A stretch of 64,000 bases of DNA from positions 1 to 64,000 of the forward strand of contig CBIHPK010000001.1 of NCBI GenBank assembly GCA_966211675.1. The letters are read 5' to 3'. The stretch is from SCUS01 sp966211675 (lineage in GTDB: Bacteria > Myxococcota_A > Polyangia > Polyangiales > Ga0077539). The position numbers and the translations under genes were made by a program. Shown here one piece after another: positions 36,033-45,386 of the stretch. The notes beneath the pieces were generated by a model, which had not been told where the DNA came from, did no database searches, and was given only the letters and a program-made list of their open reading frames with translations. The stretch's first letter is position 1, and the number at the start of each line of letters is the position of its first letter.

Positions 36033-38627
36033 CTATGGCTCGACGATGGCCTCGGCCATCTGCAGGTCGTCCACCCGGCGCAGCAGCATCACCGGCCGCC
36101 CCGCCTCGCGCGAGCGCCGCAGGTCGACCTCCACCTCCAGGAACCAGTCCAGGTCGCCCTCGTCGTCGACCAGGGTCTGCTGGATGTCCCAGACCTCGTC
36201 GGTCTCCTTGAGCACCCGGGTGTTCTTCGGGGCGCGGGCCTCGACGTCCACGCGCAGCCTCGGGTGCACCTGGAAGTACCGCCACATCTCCGCCTGCAGC
36301 ACCGACGACGACCACAGGGGCTCCTCGGCCCCGAGCGGCGCGTCGATGAGCCGCGACGCGTAGGACCAGTCGCCGTTGGCGATCGCGCGCACCAGCGAGA
36401 AGAGCGCCTTGCGCACCATGGCCGTGAAGGCCCGGCGGTTGCGCGTGATGTCCGGCGGGGGAGCCGCCACGTCCGACACCGGCGGCGGCGCGAGCACGTC
36501 GTCCGGGTCCGGCGCGCGGAGGCGCTCCCACTCGTCGAGCAGGCTCGAGTCCACGTCGCGCACCAGCGCCCGGAGGAACACCAATATCTCCGTGAGCTCC
36601 ACGGTGCGGTCGGTCACCGGCACGGTCTGCGAGAGCACCTTGTAGACGTCCGAGAGGTAGCGCAGCAGCACGCCCTCGCTGCGCTGCAGCTCATACTCCC
36701 GGATGTAATCCGCGAAGGTGCTGTAGTTCTCGAACATCTCGCGCGCGATGGCCTTCGGCCGGATGTTCTCCGTGCCCACCCACGGGTGCGCCGCGGCGAA
36801 GGCGTTGAAGGTCTCGTAGATGAACTCCGCGCCGGGCTTCGGGTAGCTGATCTTCTCCAGCTCCTCCATCCGCTTGTCGTACTCCACGCCCTCCGCCTTC
36901 ATGCGGTTGATGGCCTCGCGCTTGAGGTTGTCCACCTGCTTGAAGAGGATCGCGTCGGGGTTCTCCGCGATGCTCTCGCAGAGCGTGAGCACGTCGAGCG
37001 CCCACATCGGCGACTCCGCGTCGAGCTTGGGGAGCGTGTCGATGAGCCAGAGCGACAGGGTGTTGTGGAGGTTGAAGTCCACCTGCAGGTCGGTGCGCAC
37101 CTCGAAGCGCTCGCCCGCGCCGTCGCCCGCGTCGACCTTGCGCACGATGCCCGCCCCCACCAGCGACTGGAACATCGTCCACGCCATCTGCCCGTGGCGG
37201 CGCTTCTCCTTCGGGCCCGCGTGCGCGCTCTTGATGAGCCTGCGCATCGCGCGACACCCGTCGTGCAGCCTCCCCGGCCGCTGGAGCATCGCCAGCACCA
37301 TCGCGTGCGTCACCCGGAAGCGCGACGTGAGCGGCTCCGGCAGGCTCGTCCGCAGCTTGTCGAAGGTCGCCCGGTCCCAGTGCGCGTAGCCCTTCTCCGG
37401 GGGCTTGTGCTTCACCAGCTTGCGCTTCTTCTTCGGGTCGTCGCCGGCCTTCATCTCCGCGCGGAGGTTCTCGATGACGTGCTCCGGGGCCTGGCAGACC
37501 ACCCAGCCCTCGTCGTCGAAGCCCTTCCTCCCCGCGCGCCCCGCGATCTGGTGGAAGTCGCGCGCCGTCAGGATGCCGGTCTTCTCCCCGTCGTACTTGC
37601 AGAGCTTGGTGAAGAGCACCGTTCGGATGGGGATGTTCACCCCGACGCCGAGCGTGTCGGTGCCGCAGATGATCTTCAGCATCCCCTGCTGCGCGAGCTT
37701 CTCCACCATCAGCCGGTAGCGCGGGAGCAGCCCCGCGTGGTGCAGCCCGATGCCGTGCCTCAGGAACTTCTGCAGCTCCTTCCCATAGGGGCTCGCGAAG
37801 TCCTCGCCGCGCATCGCGTCGACCAGGGCCTTCTTCTCCTCCTTGGTGCAGTAGTCCGAGCTCATCAGGTTCTGCGCCTCCTCGGCGCAGGCCCGCTGGG
37901 TGAAGTTCACCAGGTAGATCGGGTGGCGGTTCTTCTCCACGAGGTGCTCGACGGCCTCGTGCATGGGCTCTTCGGAGTAGCTGAAGTTGAGCGGCACCGG
38001 ACGGAGCATCGAGCGCACGGTCACCGTGGGCCGGCCCGTGGTGCGGGTGATCTCCGTGGCGAAGAAGGTCGTGTCGCCGAGCGTCGCGCTCATCAGCAGG
38101 AAGGTGGCGCTCGACAGCGTGAGCAGCGGCACCTGCCAGGCCACGCCCCGCTCCTTGTCGGCGTAGTAGTGGAACTCGTCCATCACCACCACGTCCGCCG
38201 ACGCCAGGTGCCCCTCGCGCAGGCACATGCTCAGCAGGATCTCCGCGGTGCAGCACAGGATGGGCGCGTCGCGGTTGATGCTCGCGTCGCCGGTGAGCAT
38301 CCCCACGTTGTCGGGGCCGAAGTCGTCGCAGAGCGCGAAGAACTTCTCGCTCACCAGCGCCTTGATGGGGCAGGTGTAGACCGAGCGCAGCCCGAGGCTC
38401 ATCGCGCGGAAGATCATCGCCGTCGCGACCAGCGATTTGCCCGACCCGGTGGGCGTGTTGAGGATCACGTTGCGGCCGCCGACGATCTCCAGCAGCGCGT
38501 CCTCCTGCGCGGGGTAGAGCGAGAGGCCGCGCTCGCCCACGTAGTCGAGGAAGCGCGCGAAGATGTCGTCGGAGCTCACCTCGCCGGGGGTCTCCGGGAG
38601 GTGCCGGCCGAGGGGCGAGCTGTTCAC
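36033..38627 (-). CDS. Ski2-like DEAD/DEAH RNA helicase with DUF3516-like C-terminus
   Basis: 864 residues. SF2 helicase core: Walker A NTPTGSGKS, Walker B as DEFH (VVVMDEFHYYADKERG), motif III (LLMSATLGD), then GIGLHHAGLLPRYR, CGTDTLGVGVNIP and QIAGRAGRKG of the second RecA domain, which matches the Ski2/DExH group. The remaining about 450 residues (rich in Arg and Asp/Glu) resemble the DUF3516 region of bacterial Ski2-like proteins. Its start is a GTG at 38627 overlapping the amidase stop (GTGA). It likely unwinds RNA, but the target is unknown. Two hairpins follow the stop. Confidence 0.88.
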   Translation of the reverse strand: MNSSPLGRHLPETPGEVSSDDIFARFLDYVGERGLSLYPAQEDALLEIVGGRNVILNTPTGSGKSLVATAMIFRAMSLGLRSVYTCPIKALVSEKFFALCDDFGPDNVGMLTGDASINRDAPILCCTAEILLSMCLREGHLASADVVVMDEFHYYADKERGVAWQVPLLTLSSATFLLMSATLGDTTFFATEITRTTGRPTVTVRSMLRPVPLNFSYSEEPMHEAVEHLVEKNRHPIYLVNFTQRACAEEAQNLMSSDYCTKEEKKALVDAMRGEDFASPYGKELQKFLRHGIGLHHAGLLPRYRLMVEKLAQQGMLKIICGTDTLGVGVNIPIRTVLFTKLCKYDGEKTGILTARDFHQIAGRAGRKGFDDEGWVVCQAPEHVIENLRAEMKAGDDPKKKRKLVKHKPPEKGYAHWDRATFDKLRTSLPEPLTSRFRVTHAMVLAMLQRPGRLHDGCRAMRRLIKSAHAGPKEKRRHGQMAWTMFQSLVGAGIVRKVDAGDGAGERFEVRTDLQVDFNLHNTLSLWLIDTLPKLDAESPMWALDVLTLCESIAENPDAILFKQVDNLKREAINRMKAEGVEYDKRMEELEKISYPKPGAEFIYETFNAFAAAHPWVGTENIRPKAIAREMFENYSTFADYIREYELQRSEGVLLRYLSDVYKVLSQTVPVTDRTVELTEILVFLRALVRDVDSSLLDEWERLRAPDPDDVLAPPPVSDVAAPPPDITRNRRAFTAMVRKALFSLVRAIANGDWSYASRLIDAPLGAEEPLWSSSVLQAEMWRYFQVHPRLRVDVEARAPKNTRVLKETDEVWDIQQTLVDDEGDLDWFLEVEVDLRRSREAGRPVMLLRRVDDLQMAEAIVEP

Positions 38628-40186
38628 GGCGTCACCGGCGTGCGGGGCACGTCGCCGTGGTCGCGCAGGGCGGCCTCGAGCGCGGCCATCGCGGCCATCG
38701 CGACCTCGTCCTGCCACGGGCGCGCCACCAGCTGCACGCCCACCGGGAGACCGGCGCTCTTCGCATCGACCTTCGCCGCGTGGCGCTCGATGAGCCCCTG
38801 CGGAGAGGGGCGCTTGGTCTCGTCGGGCCGCACCCTCGTCACCGGGACCACCCCGGCGGGAAACTGCACGGCGTTGTAGAGCAGCGCGGAGGTCGAGGCG
38901 GCGGTGAAGTTCTTGGACATCCCGTGCGGCAGCGCCGGGGTCGCGTAGGCCGGGCACAGGATCACGTCGACCCCGACCGCGTCCATCATGTCGAGCAGCC
39001 CCACGCGGTACCGGCGGAGCGCGTCGATGTGCCCCCAGAAGGCCCGCACGGACTTCTTGCCCATGGCGTTGAGCATGCGAGAGAGCCCCGCCTGGCCGCC
39101 CATCTTCGAGGCCGTGGCCATCCCCCGTCGCAGCGCGTCGGGCAGCTTCGCGAGCGAGAGCAGCGGCGCGATGGTCGGGTCGACCGGGTCTTCGCTCAAG
39201 GCCTCCATGAGCCCTTCGCCCCCGTCGGCGCTCATGGCGGCGAGGTAGTCGTCGAAGAGCGAGGCCACGTCCGGGGGCGTGAAGGGAACCGTCTCGCACC
39301 CCGACGCCGAGAGGGCCGCGCGGGCCACCTCCACGGCGCGAGCGACGGCCGTCGACACGGGCACCACGCCGTCGTTGGCGTAGTAGCCCACGCGCAGCCC
39401 GCGCGCGGGCAGCGAGCCCAGCGGGCGCCACGGGAGCGGCGGCACCTTGGGGTCGAGGGCGCTCATGCGCACCGGGTCCATCGCTCGGAAGAAGAGGTCG
39501 AGGTCGGCCACCGTGCGCGCCATCGGACCGCTCTGGCTGCGCACCGCCTCCTGGCCCTTCAAGAGGGTGTTCTGGCCGCGCGAGGGGAGGCGGTCGAGCG
39601 TGGGCTTGAAGCCGGTGATCCCGGTGAAGCTGCACGGCGTGCGGATGCTGCCGCCGATGTCGGTGCCGACCCCGAGGGGCGAGAGGCCCGCGGCGATGGC
39701 GGCGGCCTCGCCCCCGGACGATCCGCCCGGGGTGTGGTCGAGGCTGAAGGGGTTGGCGGTCTGCCCGTAGATGGGGTTGCGGCTCTCGGCGAAGAGCATC
39801 GTCTGCGACAGGTTGGTGCGACCGAGGATCACCGCCCCGGCCTCTCGCAGCATCGTGGCCATCACGGCGTCGCGCGCGGCGCGGTGGTGCAGCAGGCCCC
39901 GCACGCCCATGGTGGTGGGCAGGCCCACGAGGTCGAAGCACTCCTTGATGGTGACCGGCAGGCCGTGGAGCAGGCCGCGGGAGACTCCCCGGCGGCGCTC
40001 GTCGTCGCGGACGTCGGCCTCGGCGCGGGCCTCCTCGGCGAAGACCTGCGTGAAGGCCCGCAGCGTGTGGTCGTAGGTGCCGATGCGGTCGAGGTGGGCG
40101 TCCACGACCTCGCGGGAGGAGACGTCGCCGCGGGCGAGGAGGTCGCGAAGCGTGGTGGCGGGGAGGCTACAGAGGTCGTCGCTCAT
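38624..40186 (-). CDS. Amidase-signature enzyme
   Basis: 520 residues of the amidase signature family (Ser-cisSer-Lys triad). Seen: catalytic Lys in VTIKECFD, the Gly/Ser-rich TPGGSSGGEAAA (cis-Ser), and the nucleophile in GTDIGGSIRTPCSF. The length and GLLHGLPVTIKE opening resemble fatty-acid-amide-hydrolase-like or Glu-tRNA amidotransferase A-like enzymes, but no B/C subunits are nearby. It hydrolyses amide bonds, with unknown substrate. It probably forms an operon with the Ski2-like helicase gene downstream because its stop overlaps that start (GTGA). The stop of the cysteine-repeat gene lies 76 bp upstream on the same strand. Confidence 0.9.
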   Translation of the reverse strand: MSDDLCSLPATTLRDLLARGDVSSREVVDAHLDRIGTYDHTLRAFTQVFAEEARAEADVRDDERRRGVSRGLLHGLPVTIKECFDLVGLPTTMGVRGLLHHRAARDAVMATMLREAGAVILGRTNLSQTMLFAESRNPIYGQTANPFSLDHTPGGSSGGEAAAIAAGLSPLGVGTDIGGSIRTPCSFTGITGFKPTLDRLPSRGQNTLLKGQEAVRSQSGPMARTVADLDLFFRAMDPVRMSALDPKVPPLPWRPLGSLPARGLRVGYYANDGVVPVSTAVARAVEVARAALSASGCETVPFTPPDVASLFDDYLAAMSADGGEGLMEALSEDPVDPTIAPLLSLAKLPDALRRGMATASKMGGQAGLSRMLNAMGKKSVRAFWGHIDALRRYRVGLLDMMDAVGVDVILCPAYATPALPHGMSKNFTAASTSALLYNAVQFPAGVVPVTRVRPDETKRPSPQGLIERHAAKVDAKSAGLPVGVQLVARPWQDEVAMAAMAALEAALRDHGDVPRTPVTP

Positions 40187-40262
40187 CGGGCGCGGAGGTT
40201 ACCCGATCAGGCTGCGCGGCGGGGAGCGGCGAGTGTGTTCGACCGCGGCTCGCACCGAGGGA

Positions 40263-42527
40263 TTACATGGGCACGTATCCGAGGCGGGCGCCGGTGCCGA
40301 GGGTGCACGCGGTGCCGGGGGAACACACGGTGACCGCCGCGTTGCCGAGCTGGTTCTCGATGCCGGTGGCGATGTTCTGCCCGGTGGGGGGCGCGGCCAT
40401 CGTGTCGTAATAGAACTCGATGGTGCCGCTCTCGTTGAGGATCGCCTCGAAGGTGACGTGCCTCGTGCGATCGGCGAGGAAGACCGCGTCGAACCACTCG
40501 ACCACGAAGCGCCGCGAGGGCGCGACGCCGACGGTCGCCACGCAGACCCCGGTCGCGCTGGTGTAGAGGTCCGTGAGGTAGGGAGCGACGGTCCAGTTGG
40601 GGGCCGCGGGGTCGGGGATGAGCCCGAAGTAGCTCTGCAGCGCCACGCCGTTGAGCGAGAGCCAGCCGTTGCTGGTGATGTTCACCTGGGTGTTGATCGG
40701 GACGGTGGTGTTCCAGAAGCGCATGCCGAAGGGCAGCGCGAAGCGCACCGAGCTGTCGTCGACGTTGGGCATGAAGCGCTGGCTGCCCGCGGCGCCGCAC
40801 GCGTCGATGAAGATCGGCGGGGGAAAGCGGTAGAGCACCCGGGTGTACCCGCCGGTCGTCGCGGTCGAGCAGGTGCCGCCCGTGGCGCTGCAGCTCCCGG
40901 CGCAGGCGCGCCCGCAGGCGCCGCAGGCCAGGTTGGTGTTGACCGAGGCCTCGCAGCCGTTGGCGACGTTGCCGTCGCAGCTCGCGTAGCCCGGGTTGCA
41001 CACCGGCGTGCACGCGCTCGCCATGCACGCCACGCTGCCCGTGAACCAGACCGAGGCGGCCGGGCACACGGTGCGGCAGGCGCCGCAGTTGGCGACGTCG
41101 TTGGTGGTGTTCACCTCGCAGCCGTTGGCCGCCGCGCCGTCGCAGTTGGCGAAGCCCGCGGCGCAGCTCCCGACGCCGCAGACGCCCGCCACGCAGCTGG
41201 CCACCGCGTTGGGGGCCGAGCAGCGGTTGCTGCACGCGCCGCAGTTGGTGACGCTGGTGCGCAGGTCCGTCTCGCAGCCGTTGGCCGCCGCGCCGTCGCA
41301 GTTGGCGAAGCCCGCGGCGCAGGCCCCGAGCAGGCACGCGCCCGCGGCGCAGCTCGCCGAGGCGTTGGGGAAGGCGCAGCGCGCGCCGCAGCGGCCGCAG
41401 TTGGCGGTGTCCGTGGCGGTGTTCACCTCGCAGCCGGCGACGGTGGTGTCGCAGTCGGCGTAGCCCGCGTTGCAGCTCGCGATGCCGCAGACGCCCGCCG
41501 CGCAGCGGGGCGTCCCGTTGGGCGCCGTGCAGGCGCGGGCGCAGGCCCCGCAGTTGGTCACGCTGGTCTGGAGGTCGACGCACGCGCCGCCGCACATCGC
41601 GTACGGGCAGATCGTCGTGCAGGCGCCGCGCACGCACGACTGACCGCTCGCGCAGCGGGTGCCGCACGCTCCGCAGTTGGCCCCGTCGGACTGGGTGTTC
41701 GCCTCGCAGCCGTTGGCGGCGTTGCCGTCGCAGTTGCCGTAGCCCGCGGTGCAGGTGATGCCGCACGCGCCCGCGGCGCAGGAGGGCGTGCCGTTGGTGT
41801 TGGCGCACGCGGTCGGGCAGCTCCCGCAGTGGGCGACGTCGCTCTGGAGGCTGGCCTCGCAGCCGTTGGCGGCGTTGCCGTCGCAGTCGCCGTATCCCGC
41901 CGCGCAGGCGATGGCGCACGCGCCCGCGGTGCACGAGGCCGTCCCGTGCGTGGTGTCGCAGCGGGTCATGCACGAGCCGCAGGTGGCCGCGGTGGAGAGG
42001 TCGGCCTCGCAGCCGTCGGAGGCGACGCCGTTGCAGTCGGCGTAGCCGGGCTCGCAGGTGAACGAGCACGCCCCCGCCGAGCAGACGCTGGCGGCGTGGG
42101 GCGCGGAGCACTGGTTGCCGCAGCGCCCGCAGTGGGCCGCGGTGGTCTCCGTGTCCACGCAGGCGTCGCCGCAGAAGGTCTGCCCCGTGGGGCACGCCAT
42201 CGCGTCGCCGGTCGCGTCCGTGGCGCCCGCGTCGCTCGCGTCGTCCGAGGCGTCGGCGGCGTCCGTGGCGGCGTCGGTCACGTCGGCGGCGGGGGCGTCG
42301 CCCGCGTCGAGGCCGAGGTCCGTGGCCGGCGCGTCGGCGACGGGTACGTCCGCGGCGGGCGCGTCGGGGACCGGGACGTCCGTGGGGGGTGGGGCGTCGG
42401 GGACATCCGATGGGGAGGGCCCTCCGCGGAGGCCGAACTCGCTCGTCGGATACGAGCAGCCCGAGAGGGCGATGGACGTCAGGAGCAGAGCGGCCGAGAG
42501 CGCGCGGAGCGGGGCGTGGGATGACAT
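40263..42527 (-). CDS. Cysteine-repeat surface lipoprotein with nidogen-like C-terminal domain
   Basis: 754 residues. A lipoprotein signal (lipobox ALSGC, Cys24) leads into an Asp/Val/Ala/Pro linker (DVPDAP, DAATDAADASDDASDAG). About nine or ten Cys-rich repeats follow, roughly 44 residues each with the pattern GYxxCDGxxANGCExxxxxxxxNCGxCGxxC. The C-terminal about 220 residues form a beta-rich domain (FALPFGMRFWNTT, VNITSNGWLSLNG, FVVEWFDAVF). This resembles the disulfide-repeat proteins seen on the surface of Myxococcota. It should be outer-membrane and extracellular. The ATG at 42527 is used because the signal peptide begins there. Function is unknown. Confidence 0.78.
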   Translation of the reverse strand: MSSHAPLRALSAALLLTSIALSGCSYPTSEFGLRGGPSPSDVPDAPPPTDVPVPDAPAADVPVADAPATDLGLDAGDAPAADVTDAATDAADASDDASDAGATDATGDAMACPTGQTFCGDACVDTETTAAHCGRCGNQCSAPHAASVCSAGACSFTCEPGYADCNGVASDGCEADLSTAATCGSCMTRCDTTHGTASCTAGACAIACAAGYGDCDGNAANGCEASLQSDVAHCGSCPTACANTNGTPSCAAGACGITCTAGYGNCDGNAANGCEANTQSDGANCGACGTRCASGQSCVRGACTTICPYAMCGGACVDLQTSVTNCGACARACTAPNGTPRCAAGVCGIASCNAGYADCDTTVAGCEVNTATDTANCGRCGARCAFPNASASCAAGACLLGACAAGFANCDGAAANGCETDLRTSVTNCGACSNRCSAPNAVASCVAGVCGVGSCAAGFANCDGAAANGCEVNTTNDVANCGACRTVCPAASVWFTGSVACMASACTPVCNPGYASCDGNVANGCEASVNTNLACGACGRACAGSCSATGGTCSTATTGGYTRVLYRFPPPIFIDACGAAGSQRFMPNVDDSSVRFALPFGMRFWNTTVPINTQVNITSNGWLSLNGVALQSYFGLIPDPAAPNWTVAPYLTDLYTSATGVCVATVGVAPSRRFVVEWFDAVFLADRTRHVTFEAILNESGTIEFYYDTMAAPPTGQNIATGIENQLGNAAVTVCSPGTACTLGTGARLGYVPM
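40880..42195 (-). repeat. Tandem coding repeats of the cysteine-rich domain
   Basis: About nine or ten imperfect units of roughly 130 bp inside one reading frame, each encoding the Cys-rich motif. The limits are approximate. Neighbouring units are similar enough in nucleotide sequence that unequal recombination could change the number. Confidence 0.65.
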
Positions 42528-42614
42528 CACGTGAGGGACCTCTTCGGCCCCGACACTAACCGAGTCCCCCATGCGGAGACGAGTCCTCTGGGGCCTCGCG
42601 GGGAGCGCGCGATG

Positions 42615-44084
42615 TCAGGCGGTGTCGTCGAGGCCTCGCGCCTCGAGCACCAGCCGGGTGCGCAGCGCGTGGAGCGCCTGCTCCAGCCCGACGGGGTAGC
42701 TGTGCGGGTTGTCGAAGCGACGGATGGTGGGGTGCAGCGAGGCCACCTGCGCGCGCGTCCGCTCGCGGGCCTCGTGGATGGAGGGCTCCGCGTAGACCTT
42801 GCGGCCGCCGCGGTAGATGGGCGCGAGGAGGTCCTCGTGCGAGAGCCCCTCGGCGAAGGTGCGCCGCCGCGTGGGGTCGAAGGGGTCGATCATGGTGCGC
42901 GACGGCTCCGCCCCCTCGCTGGTGTCGTGGATCATGTCCCCCACGAATACCCCGTCCTGTAAGAAGCGCCGCACCTGCTGCACGCCGGGCGTGGAGATCT
43001 TGGCGGCCTGCTCGCTCAGCTTGATGCGGTGCTGCCAGGCGCCGCCCGGGTCGCGGATGGCGCCGAGCTTGTACACGCCGCCGAGCGCGGGCTGGTCGAA
43101 GGCGGTCACCAGCCTGGTGCCCACGCCCCACACGGTGATGGCCGCTCCCTGGTGCTTCAGGCTCTCGATGAGCCGCTCGTCGAGGTCGTTGCTCGCGACG
43201 ATGGCGGCGTCGGTGAAGCCGTGCTCGTCGAGGATCTTCCTCGCCTCGATGGACAGGTACGCGAGGTCGCCGGAGTCGAGCCGGATGCCCCCGAGCTTGT
43301 GGCCCTGGGACTCGAGCCACGCGCCCACCTCGCAGGCGTGCCGCACCCCCTGGAGCGTGTCGAAGGTGTCCACCAGGAAGATGCAGTTGTTGGGCAGCGT
43401 GCGCGCGTACTCGTGGAAGGCCTGGAGCTCGTCGCCGAAGGCCATCACCCAGGCGTGAGCGTGCGTGCCCTTCGCGGGGATGCCATAGCGCCGCCCGGCG
43501 AGCACGTTGGAGGTGGCGTGCACGCCGCCGACGTAGGCCGCGTAGCTGGCCGCGAGCGAGCCGTCGATCCCCTGGGCGCGGCGCAGCCCGAACTCCAGCA
43601 CCGAGTCTCCCTGCGCGGCGGCGCAGACGCGGGCGGCCTTGGTGGCGATGAGCGTGTGGAAGTTGATGAGGTTGAGGAGCGCCGTCTCGACGAGCTGGCA
43701 CTGGAGCAGCGGCCCCTGCACGCGCACCAGCGGCTCGTGGGCGAAGACGACGGTGCCCTCCGGCGCGGCGTCGACGTCGAGCGAGAGCCGCATCTGCCCG
43801 AGCCAGGTCAGGAACTCCTCCGGGAAGAGCGCGCTGCCGTCGTTGCCCTGGAGCGTCCGCAGGTACGCGAGGTCGCCGTCGGTCAAGCGCAGCCGGTCGA
43901 GCCACTCGATGGCCGCGTGCAGCCCGCACGCGACGGCGTACCCGCCCTGGAAGGGGTTGTTGCGGAAGTGCAGGTGGAAGACCGCCTCGCGCTCGGCGAT
44001 GCCGCTGCGCCAGTACCCGCAGGCCATGGTGAGCTGGTAGAGGTCGGTGAGCAGCGCGAGCGAGCCGTCGTCGGTGGGGTTCAC
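42615..44084 (-). CDS. pncB: Nicotinate phosphoribosyltransferase
   Basis: 489 residues. The enzyme makes nicotinate mononucleotide from nicotinate, PRPP and ATP, in NAD salvage. Seen: LLTDLYQLTMACGYW at the N-terminus, FRNNPFQGGYAVACG, the diagnostic LEFGLRRAQGIDG, LDSGDLAYLS and VWGVGTRLVTAFDQPALGGVYKL. The GTG at 44084 is chosen as start because the family homology begins at about NPTDDGSLALLTDLYQLTM; the extra open reading frame upstream overlaps the divergent gene. Length fits the long type of bacterial NAPRTase. Confidence 0.92.
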   Translation of the reverse strand: MNPTDDGSLALLTDLYQLTMACGYWRSGIAEREAVFHLHFRNNPFQGGYAVACGLHAAIEWLDRLRLTDGDLAYLRTLQGNDGSALFPEEFLTWLGQMRLSLDVDAAPEGTVVFAHEPLVRVQGPLLQCQLVETALLNLINFHTLIATKAARVCAAAQGDSVLEFGLRRAQGIDGSLAASYAAYVGGVHATSNVLAGRRYGIPAKGTHAHAWVMAFGDELQAFHEYARTLPNNCIFLVDTFDTLQGVRHACEVGAWLESQGHKLGGIRLDSGDLAYLSIEARKILDEHGFTDAAIVASNDLDERLIESLKHQGAAITVWGVGTRLVTAFDQPALGGVYKLGAIRDPGGAWQHRIKLSEQAAKISTPGVQQVRRFLQDGVFVGDMIHDTSEGAEPSRTMIDPFDPTRRRTFAEGLSHEDLLAPIYRGGRKVYAEPSIHEARERTRAQVASLHPTIRRFDNPHSYPVGLEQALHALRTRLVLEARGLDDTA

Positions 44085-44169
44085 AGCGCCCGCGAGCCTA
44101 GCGGAAGCCGCGCCACAGCGTCGCGCCTCGAATCGCCGGGGCGACTGGAAAGCGCGGAGCCCGGGGGCT

Positions 44170-45012
44170 ATGCCTTCCAGTGCGATGCGCGCCATGGATG
44201 TGATCGAACTTTTTGAGAGCGACCCGGAAGCCCCGCTGGACGAGGTGGCGCTCGCCATCGCGCGCGACGCCATGCCCAACCTCGACCTCGACGCGCAGCG
44301 CGCCGGGCTCGACGACATGGCCGCGCCGCTGCGGGCCCGGGCGGCGATGCTCCACCGGCCCATGGACCAGGCCGCGCTGCTGGGCACCTACGTCTATGAC
44401 GAGCTCGGCTTCGCGGGCGACGAGGAGACCTACGACGACCCGGCCAACAGCTACCTGCCGATGGTGATCGCCCGCCGCCGCGGCATCCCCATCAGCCTCG
44501 CGGTGGTGCTGGCGGCGCTGGGCCGACGCGCGGGGATGGACGTCGAGGGCGTCGGGTTTCCAGGGCACTTCCTGGTGCGCCTCGGGGGCCCCGGCGGGGT
44601 GTTCATCGACCCGTTCTTCCGCGCGAGGGTGATGTCCCCGAGCGCCATGGAGGCGCTGCTCCAGCGGGTGACCGGTGAGGCCGCGCCGCTGCAGGACGAG
44701 CACACCGCGGTGGTGGGCGCGAGGGCGGTGGCGGTGCGGATGCTCGCCAACCTGAAGAACGCCCACGAGCGCCGAGGCGACCACGCGAGGGCGTTGGTGG
44801 TGTGCGACCGGCTGGTCGACCTCACCGGGGCGCCGGAGCCGAGGCGCGACCGGGGGATGCACGCGCTGGCGCTGGGAGCCTTGGAGGCCGCGGCGGCCGA
44901 CCTGCGGGCCTACCTCAACGGTCGTCCCGACGCGAAGGACGCGGAGACGGTGAGCGCCGCGCTGGACGACATCCGGAAGAAGCGCGCGAGCGTCCGTCCG
45001 ATGATGTCGTAG
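44170..45012 (+). CDS. SirB1-like protein (transglutaminase-like with TPR-type tail)
   Basis: 280 residues. The N-terminal helical part (DEVALAIARDAMPNL) precedes a transglutaminase-like fold (ANSYLPMVIARRRGIPISLAVVLAALGRRAG, then GVGFPGHFLVRL and IDPFFRARVM). The pattern is the SirB1 family, where the catalytic Cys is often absent, as here (RGIPISLAV). The C-terminal about 100 residues form TPR-like helices (NLKNAHERRGDHARALVVCDRLVDLTG). Function in the family is unclear. The start could be ATG 44170, 44185 or 44194; I use 44170. It is divergent from pncB. Confidence 0.82.
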   Translation: MPSSAMRAMDVIELFESDPEAPLDEVALAIARDAMPNLDLDAQRAGLDDMAAPLRARAAMLHRPMDQAALLGTYVYDELGFAGDEETYDDPANSYLPMVIARRRGIPISLAVVLAALGRRAGMDVEGVGFPGHFLVRLGGPGGVFIDPFFRARVMSPSAMEALLQRVTGEAAPLQDEHTAVVGARAVAVRMLANLKNAHERRGDHARALVVCDRLVDLTGAPEPRRDRGMHALALGALEAAAADLRAYLNGRPDAKDAETVSAALDDIRKKRASVRPMMS

Positions 45013-45025
45013 CGCGGGGGGGCTT

Positions 45026-45322
45026 TCAGCCCTTCGGCTTCTTGTTGATGGTGCTCTTGAGGGCGCTCGAGGCGCGGAAGCGCACGGCCTTGCGGCCGGG
45101 GATGGCGAGCGGCTGCTTCGTGGTCGGGTTGACGCCGGTGCGCGCGGCGCGCTGCCGCACGTCGAAGCTGCCGAAGCCGAGGAGGCGCACGCTGTCGCCT
45201 CGCTTCAGCGCGGCGGCGACCGTCGCGAGGAGGTCGTTCACGAACGCGGTGGCCTGCTTGCGGGTGAGCTCCGGGTGGGCGCCGCGGAGGTCGTCGACGA
45301 GGTCTCGTTTGCTGACTGGCAT
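45026..45322 (-). CDS. HU/IHF-family DNA-binding protein
   Basis: 98 residues, the usual size. The protein has the HU fold: helical N-terminus (SKRDLVDDLRGAHPELTRKQATAFVNDLL), SVRLLGFGSFDVRQRAARTGVNPTTKQPL with the DNA-intercalating Pro in NPTT, and a basic end (ALKSTINKKPKG). It bends DNA or coats the nucleoid. The start codon is the ATG at 45322; no Shine-Dalgarno is obvious. A perfect palindrome lies 27-42 bp upstream (45349-45364) and may be its operator. Whether it is HU or an IHF-like subunit cannot be decided here. Confidence 0.9.
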   Translation of the reverse strand: MPVSKRDLVDDLRGAHPELTRKQATAFVNDLLATVAAALKRGDSVRLLGFGSFDVRQRAARTGVNPTTKQPLAIPGRKAVRFRASSALKSTINKKPKG

Positions 45323-45348
45323 ACACGCATGGGTAACACCCCGGTCGG

Positions 45349-45364
45349 GGCCCTTGGAAGGGCC
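45349..45364. promoter_or_regulatory. Perfect palindrome between HU and lipoprotein genes
   Basis: GGCCCTT-GG-AAGGGCC with 7-bp arms in the divergent gap between the HU-like gene (start 45322) and the lipoprotein gene (start 45482). No T tract follows on either strand, so an operator is more likely than a terminator. The factor is unknown. Confidence 0.45.
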
Positions 45365-45386
45365 TCGAATACGGCGAGAAGAGGCT

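Noticed and set aside
40880..42195. Regular repeats that could suggest a CRISPR array
   Set aside because: Units are about 130 bp, continuous, in-frame and encode Cys motifs; there are no spacers and no cas genes.
40077..42524. Plus-strand open frame through the cysteine-repeat gene, rich in Ala/Val/Gly
   Set aside because: Its composition mirrors the repeated sense strand and it has no fold or signal; the minus frame has a lipobox and patterned Cys.
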